Of a stretch of DNA of 64,000 nucleotides, positions 59,517 through 64,000 are shown piece by piece. Within the stretch, counting starts at the first letter, position 1; each line of letters begins with the position of its first letter. The notes under the pieces are model-generated. The model did not search any database. It saw nothing but the letters and a program-made list of their open reading frames with translations, and was not told the origin of the DNA. Both the position numbers and the translations under genes were made by a program. Source of the DNA: Pleurodeles waltl (taxonomy: Eukaryota; Chordata; Amphibia; Caudata; Salamandridae); NCBI RefSeq assembly GCF_031143425.1, contig NC_090444.1, forward strand, positions 1,311,687,324-1,311,751,323, in the 5' to 3' direction.

Positions 59517-61018
59517 CTACTCTGTCTTCTTGTGAGATCTCAAGTTCCGCTTGCGGGGTGGTTCTTCTTCTGCAGGAGGTGGGGTTCTGGTGGCCTCTCG
59601 TTGTGTGGGGGCCTCCTGTCCACTAGCGCCGGCGGAGGTGGTAGGCTGTTCCTGGTCCAGGCTAGTGACAGGGGCCCTTTGTGGTGCCACATGGTCCCGC
59701 AATGTGGTGACTATCTGGTTAAGGGCCACGACGATGGTCCCCATTGCAGAACTAATGTTCCTCAGTTCCTCTCTGAACCCCATGAACTGTTCCTCCTGCA
59801 GTACCTGGATCTCCTGGAACCTGGCCAGTACCGTAGCCATCGTCTCCTGGGAGTGGTGGTATGCTACCATGATGGAGGAGAGGGCCTCTTGGAGAGTCGG
59901 TTCCCTGGGCCTGTCCCCCCCCTGTCGCACAGCAGCCCTCCCAGTTCCCCTGTTTCCCTGGGCCTCTGTCCCCTGGACGGTGTGCCCACTACCACTGCCC
60001 CCAGGTCCCTGTTGTTGTTGGGGTGGTGGGTCAACCTGGGTGCCCTGTAGTGGTGGACACACCGCTGATTGACATGTCCTGGAGACAGAGGCATGGGCCC
60101 GCTGGGTGGGAGCTGTGCTGGTGTTCCCAGAGGGGGTTAGGTCAGGTGTAGCCTGTGGCTGTCTGTGGGGAACCGACTGTCCCGAGGTCCCCGATGGGCC
60201 GGGCTGGTCATCTGGGTCCAGGGAGACAGAGCTGATGTCGTCACTGGGGGCCTCTTCTGGGGGTGGGATTGACACCTCTGGACCCTCCGTGGCGGTGTGG
60301 TGGCGTTCGGGTCCTGCAGGGGTATAAGAGTATGGTTATTGCTTCTGTGTGTGGCATTTCGTGTAATGGGTGGGTGGCCGTGTACCCCAGTTCTGGCATT
60401 CCCTTGTGGGGGCTTTTGTGACAGTGGCTTGTGGGGGTGATGGGTGTGTGCAGTGGGCATGCTTTGGGGATGGGTGTCCATGCTTTGGGGACGCATGCAG
60501 GGCTCGGTATTGGGATGGGTGGGATGTGATGGTGAGGCATTTGCAAGGAGTTGGTGTGATGGGGGTGGGGGTGAGGGTGGGGGTATGATTTGGCATGCAG
60601 GTGGGGTGGGGGGAATGAAGTAGTGGAGATTTGCCTTACCAGAGTCCATTCCTCCGCCTACTCCTGCGAGGCCCTCAGGATGCAGGATGTGCAAGACTTC
60701 CTCCTCCCATGCTGTGAATTCTGGGGGAGTAGGTGGGGGTCCGCCGCCAGTCCGCTGTACCGCGATGTTGTGCCTTGATACCATGGAACGCACCTTCCCC
60801 CGTAGGTCGTTCCACTGCTTCCTGATGTCGTCCCGATTGCGTGGATGCTGTCCCACAGCGTTGACCCTGTCCACTATTCTGCTCCATAGCTCCATCTTCC
60901 TGGCAATGGTGGTGTGCTGCACCTGTGCCCCGAAGAGCTGGGGCTCTACACAAACTATTTTCTCCACCATGACCCTGAGTTCTGCGTCAGAGAACCTGGG
61001 GTGTCTTTGGGGTGCCAT
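59517..61018 (-). CDS. Harbinger Myb/SANT-like protein 2 (391 aa, two exons)
   Basis: Exon 1 is 61018-60640 (ATG start, 379 bp, donor GTAAGG) and exon 2 is 60313-59517 (acceptor CCCTGCAG). The phase-1 junction restores a Gly codon and the product is 391 residues. Residues 8-85 form a Myb/SANT-like domain that is distinct from protein 1, with FSDAELRVMVEKI, KMELWSRIVDRVNAVG and DDIRKQWNDLRGKV. The middle is low-complexity (Pro/Gly/Gln). A coiled-coil-like segment (LQEALSSIMVAYHHSQ and onward, about 70 residues) precedes a basic end, PPRKRNLRSHKKTE, which looks like a nuclear localisation signal. It converges with the transposase, the two stops lying about 500-640 bp apart. Intron position and length match copy 1 (326 against 325 bp). 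No break is seen, so it should be functional if transcribed. Confidence 0.85.
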
Positions 61019-61615
61019 GGGGTGGTGTGGATGAGGTGAGGGGTGGTGTATGTGTTGTAGAGTGTGGTGAGTGTGGTGGTGTATGGTGTTTTGTGCGTGG
61101 AAATTGTGTGGGTGATGTTGTGATTTGCCTCTGTGTGATGGTCTACTCTATGCTGTGCTGTCTCTCTCTGTCCTTCAGTCGCAATTGTGGTCGTAAGGGT
61201 TTGTGGGTGAGGTGGGTGTGTGTTTTATATTTAATTGGGTGTGTGGGAGTGGTGTGTGTATGTGTCTCAGGTGTGTATATTTTGATTTGTCCAATGTGGT
61301 AGTGTTTTGTAATGGAGTGTGTATTTTGAGCGCGGCGGTGTGTACCGCCAATGGAATACCACCGTTGAAAGACCGCTGCGGGGATTTGTGGGTCGGAATG
61401 GTATGGGCGTATTTCTGTTGGCGTGACGGTGGAGGTTTGGTCATCGCCAGTTTCCCGCTGACCTTTGGTGTGGCGGACTTTTGTTGGTGTCGGGTTTTTG
61501 GCGGTTTGCCAGTTGCGGGTCAGAATGACCGTGGCGGTTTACCGTGGCGGTGTTATGGCGGTCTTCTGACCGGCGGTAAGCGCCTTTTACCGCCGAGGTC
61601 AGAATGACCCCCTTA

Positions 61616-63150
61616 GTATTGTAACTAGTAGGGAATAAAATTACTAAAACGTATAATAAGTTGTGGTTATTTAATGACTGGAGGGCCATGGGGTGTTATG
61701 TTCTTGATTCAAAAGCGATGATGGTTAATGTTTATTGAGTTGTGTATTACTCATTAGTGTACCAGTCATTAGCCTAGCTAGGATGCTCCATGCAAATCAA
61801 AAGGTTCATTGACCTATAAGCGTCCCCTTGTAAATTTACTTACAAAGGACCAGGCACGCTAACAATGTCATAGGCAGGTGTACCTTCAGGTAGTGATTTC
61901 TCTCCCTTAGAAATGTCAACAGAGGGCTTCCTAAAAGAAATTCCCATTTCTTTCTATTGAAACTCACTCTATCGAACATGTTATAAACAGCAGCAAATCC
62001 ACCAATTTCAATGCAGCATCAACCAATCTTAATTCAGCACTCAATGACATAATCAACTAATCACAATGGTTGCAAACCAACCTGTCCTGATTGCTGACCT
62101 GTTGCTGACAGCTGTGGAGCTGAGATGCTGTGTTGCAGTGAGTTTCACCTCCCAGACACAGAGCTAACCCTGAGCTATGCACCCTCTGATACAGCCCATC
62201 TCAGGTCAGAGCTTACCCAGTTGGCGTCTGACTTCCAGGGCCTCCGAACCTTCAGCTCTGATATTGGAGTTAGGTTCATAGTTTATCAGCTCGTGGTATC
62301 AGTTCCAGTTATAGAGGTCCCTGAGCTGGGTGCTGTCCCGCAAGGAGAAAGGGCTGTTTGCCAGTCACTTTGTCTTAACCAGTTCCCGACAGTACTGATG
62401 CATGCGACGTGGGGTGAGGGAAGCGGCACCTTCATTGAGACACTGAGCCCACTATCAGTAGGCACAGGAAGTCCACAGAAATAGGAGACTATAATTAGTG
62501 CCTCCTGATAACCTTTGGTATCCTCTGGGTAGACAACGGTTTTGAATTTGGGGAAATGGGATCTCTCGTCAGACAAACAATATTTGTGCCAGCACTGGAT
62601 AACATCACAAACTTGTAAGGTGAATAAGGGTGGGGCCACAAAATACGAATATTATGCCATCATACCACTCCTCACTGTGTTACTGTATTATTGAGGAACT
62701 GAATGACACTCCATCCTTGAACAGTTACAAGATAGCTACAAGAAAGTAACAGAAAAATAATAACAATAACATGCTTTCTCTGTGCAAATGTTTGGTCATT
62801 CAAAGATCAATATATGAAACTTCTTCCATCTGTACTCTACTCAATGATAACTATTAGGAACACAATGAAGACTCGTTCATCCATAAATGTCAATAAGCAA
62901 CTGAAAAAACCCAAACATAATTTAAAAGGGCCACTGACCTCCTGGAATGGCTATATTAATACTCCTTTAACACCTGAGACAAAAGAAGAGCTAACAGGTT
63001 CACTCAGCATCAACTGCTTCCTATTTAATGATGTGTAAAAACAACAACAATAAAATTGTCAAAATCTACAGATACCCTTAATAATTTCAGTATGGAAAGA
63101 AATCATGAAGAATGTTGGCTAGGCAACAGCTAACATAAGATTGTTTTAAG
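61616..63150. other. No gene recognised
   Basis: Overlapping frames of about 117-119 codons on opposite strands at 62125-62639 show no known domain and at most one can be real. Nothing else is recognised. Confidence 0.35.
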
Positions 63151-63576
63151 ATGGTAGATGTACCACAACTCTTAAGTTCTAAGTCAACTGAATATATAAT
63201 AGAGGGTAACCATTGTGAATCTGAACCAGCTATTAATTTATCATTAATAATTACAACAGCTGCTGTGATTAACACTGTCTCTTTTAAAATTTGCCTCTTT
63301 GATGTAACATCTGAAACAGACTCTGTTTATGGTCACAAAGAGATAGAGGGACCAGAAGATGATTATTTACATCATCGTCCGTCTACCTCACTAACCTGCT
63401 CCTTAAATAATTCTGATTGTTGGAGGAAATACAGTGTCTCACAACAGCAGAACTGTTATCTTCACTCCCAGCTCCAAAATGAGAACTCTACACAACCTCT
63501 GACAAGGAAACAGAACTATACTGGCTCGAAACAAGGAGAACCATTGGACAATTGGAAGAGGAGGTTATCCCATTAG
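63151..63576 (+). other. Unidentified 141-codon open frame, possibly envelope-like
   Basis: The frame has several potential N-glycosylation sites (NLSL, NNSD, NSTQ, NYTG) and a hydrophobic stretch (INLSLIITTAAVI), and Cys residues are scattered, so it resembles part of a secreted or envelope glycoprotein. I do not recognise the family. The sequence continues plus-strand in broken frames toward the window end (for example a leucine-rich run near 63720-63860). It may be an old retroviral env fragment or chance. Confidence 0.2.
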
Positions 63577-64000
63577 ATTACCCTGTCCTTTTGGAAATGG
63601 GAGTTACCAGTGCCAGACTGACTCAGATGTCAGTTGTTTTAGTAAATCTGTCATTGTTACTTTCAAAACAGGTTTGCATGTTAAAAAGCTTTAGCTCCAA
63701 ACTAAAAACTTACATAATAGTTCTGAATTGATTAAAACAATTAAACACACACTCACTCATTTAGTCTCCAGCTCCAACAACCTTTCACTATTGCAAATAA
63801 TCCCTACTGAACTTGAAAAACAGCTAAGTAGTATCACACCAATGCTGTTGCCCCAGTTTATTCCAACAGTGAGATTGCTCTAACGGATGTAAGAAATATT
63901 GAAAGTTGATTGTTTGAAAATTAACAACTAGAGACGCTAGGATCGCAGCTACAGTCCAATAATTATTATATAGACAATTAATAATTAATGAACACCCTGA
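63577..64000. other. No gene recognised
   Basis: AT-rich sequence to the window edge with short broken frames and no supported feature. Confidence 0.35.

Larger units (their letters stand above)
51454..61612 (+). mobile_element. PIF/Harbinger DNA transposon, copy 2 (10.2 kb, nearly intact)
   Basis: The left end reads gggttcattccaaccctggcgg and the right end, reversed, reads gggggtcattctgacctcggcgg, a terminal inverted repeat. TTA flanks both sides (51451-51453 and 61613-61615), the usual three-base duplication of this superfamily. Contents from left to right are transposase exon 1 (plus), a minisatellite, Myb/SANT-like gene 1 (minus, three exons), the transposase main exon (plus) and Myb/SANT-like gene 2 (minus, two exons). 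Extra length relative to copy 1 comes mostly from the minisatellite at 52620-54912. With both Myb genes open and a single stop in the transposase tail, this copy looks recently active or close to it. Confidence 0.92.

Noticed and set aside
62125..62639. Opposed frames of 119 and 117 codons
   Set aside because: Neither has a recognisable motif or splice context, and each is the antisense of the other.

Overview
This window looks like intergenic or intronic DNA from a very large vertebrate genome, most likely an amphibian and probably a urodele. That is an inference. The evidence is that almost everything recognisable is a transposable element, that multi-exon elements with GT-AG introns are present, and that the three main element types (L2/CR1-like LINEs, large PIF/Harbinger DNA transposons and an old endogenous retrovirus) are typical of bloated amphibian genomes. 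No complete host gene is visible. The only host-gene candidate is a single 75-bp putative exon on the minus strand at 2034-2108.

Layout. 1-13.1 kb: old non-coding repeat remnants, a decayed non-LTR reverse-transcriptase fragment (about 5.4-5.6 kb, minus) and the putative host exon. 13.1-23.6 kb: foldback MITEs (13092-13245, 16228-16827, about 16970-17218) and two decayed plus-strand LINE copies of one family (13920-15089 and about 19130-22208), followed by a TCTA/TA microsatellite. 23.6-27.3 kb: a nearly complete LINE of the same family, with an endonuclease-RT frame broken by one TAG and two indels, then a G-rich TTAGGG-like tandem repeat. 28076-36851: Harbinger copy 1 (8.8 kb, ATA target duplication, all genes broken). 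37.4-38.7 kb: GC-rich diverged tandem repeats. 39.7-43.0 kb: the same LINE family on the minus strand with an intact 503-codon RT frame. 44.4 kb: a tRNA-derived SINE remnant. 46.9-50.2 kb: a minus-strand endogenous retrovirus with gag and env remnants and no visible pol. 51454-61612: Harbinger copy 2 (10.2 kb, TTA target duplication, nearly intact). 61.6-64 kb: unidentified AT-rich DNA.

The most interesting system is the Harbinger family. Comparing the two copies gives a consistent gene model with three genes. The transposase gene (plus strand) has a short first exon at the far left end and its main DD35E catalytic exon about 6.1 kb downstream. A three-exon Myb/SANT-like gene (630 aa, minus strand) lies entirely inside that first transposase intron. 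A second, different two-exon Myb/SANT-like gene (391 aa, minus strand) lies downstream, convergent with the transposase. Splice sites and phases agree in both copies. In copy 2 both Myb genes are open, and the only lesion seen in the transposase is a stop just after the catalytic domain, which removes a 44-residue acidic tail. Copy 1 has an extra 99-bp GT-AG intron in the transposase, next to the second catalytic Asp codon and flanked by AGGTGA direct repeats, that is precisely absent from copy 2. The tail of the nested Myb gene runs into a minisatellite that has expanded greatly in copy 2 (about 50 units of 29 bp plus about 28 of 30 bp). Known Harbinger systems use the transposase together with a Myb-like partner that binds near the element ends. 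Two Myb partners, one nested antisense in the transposase intron, would be an elaborated version of that arrangement.
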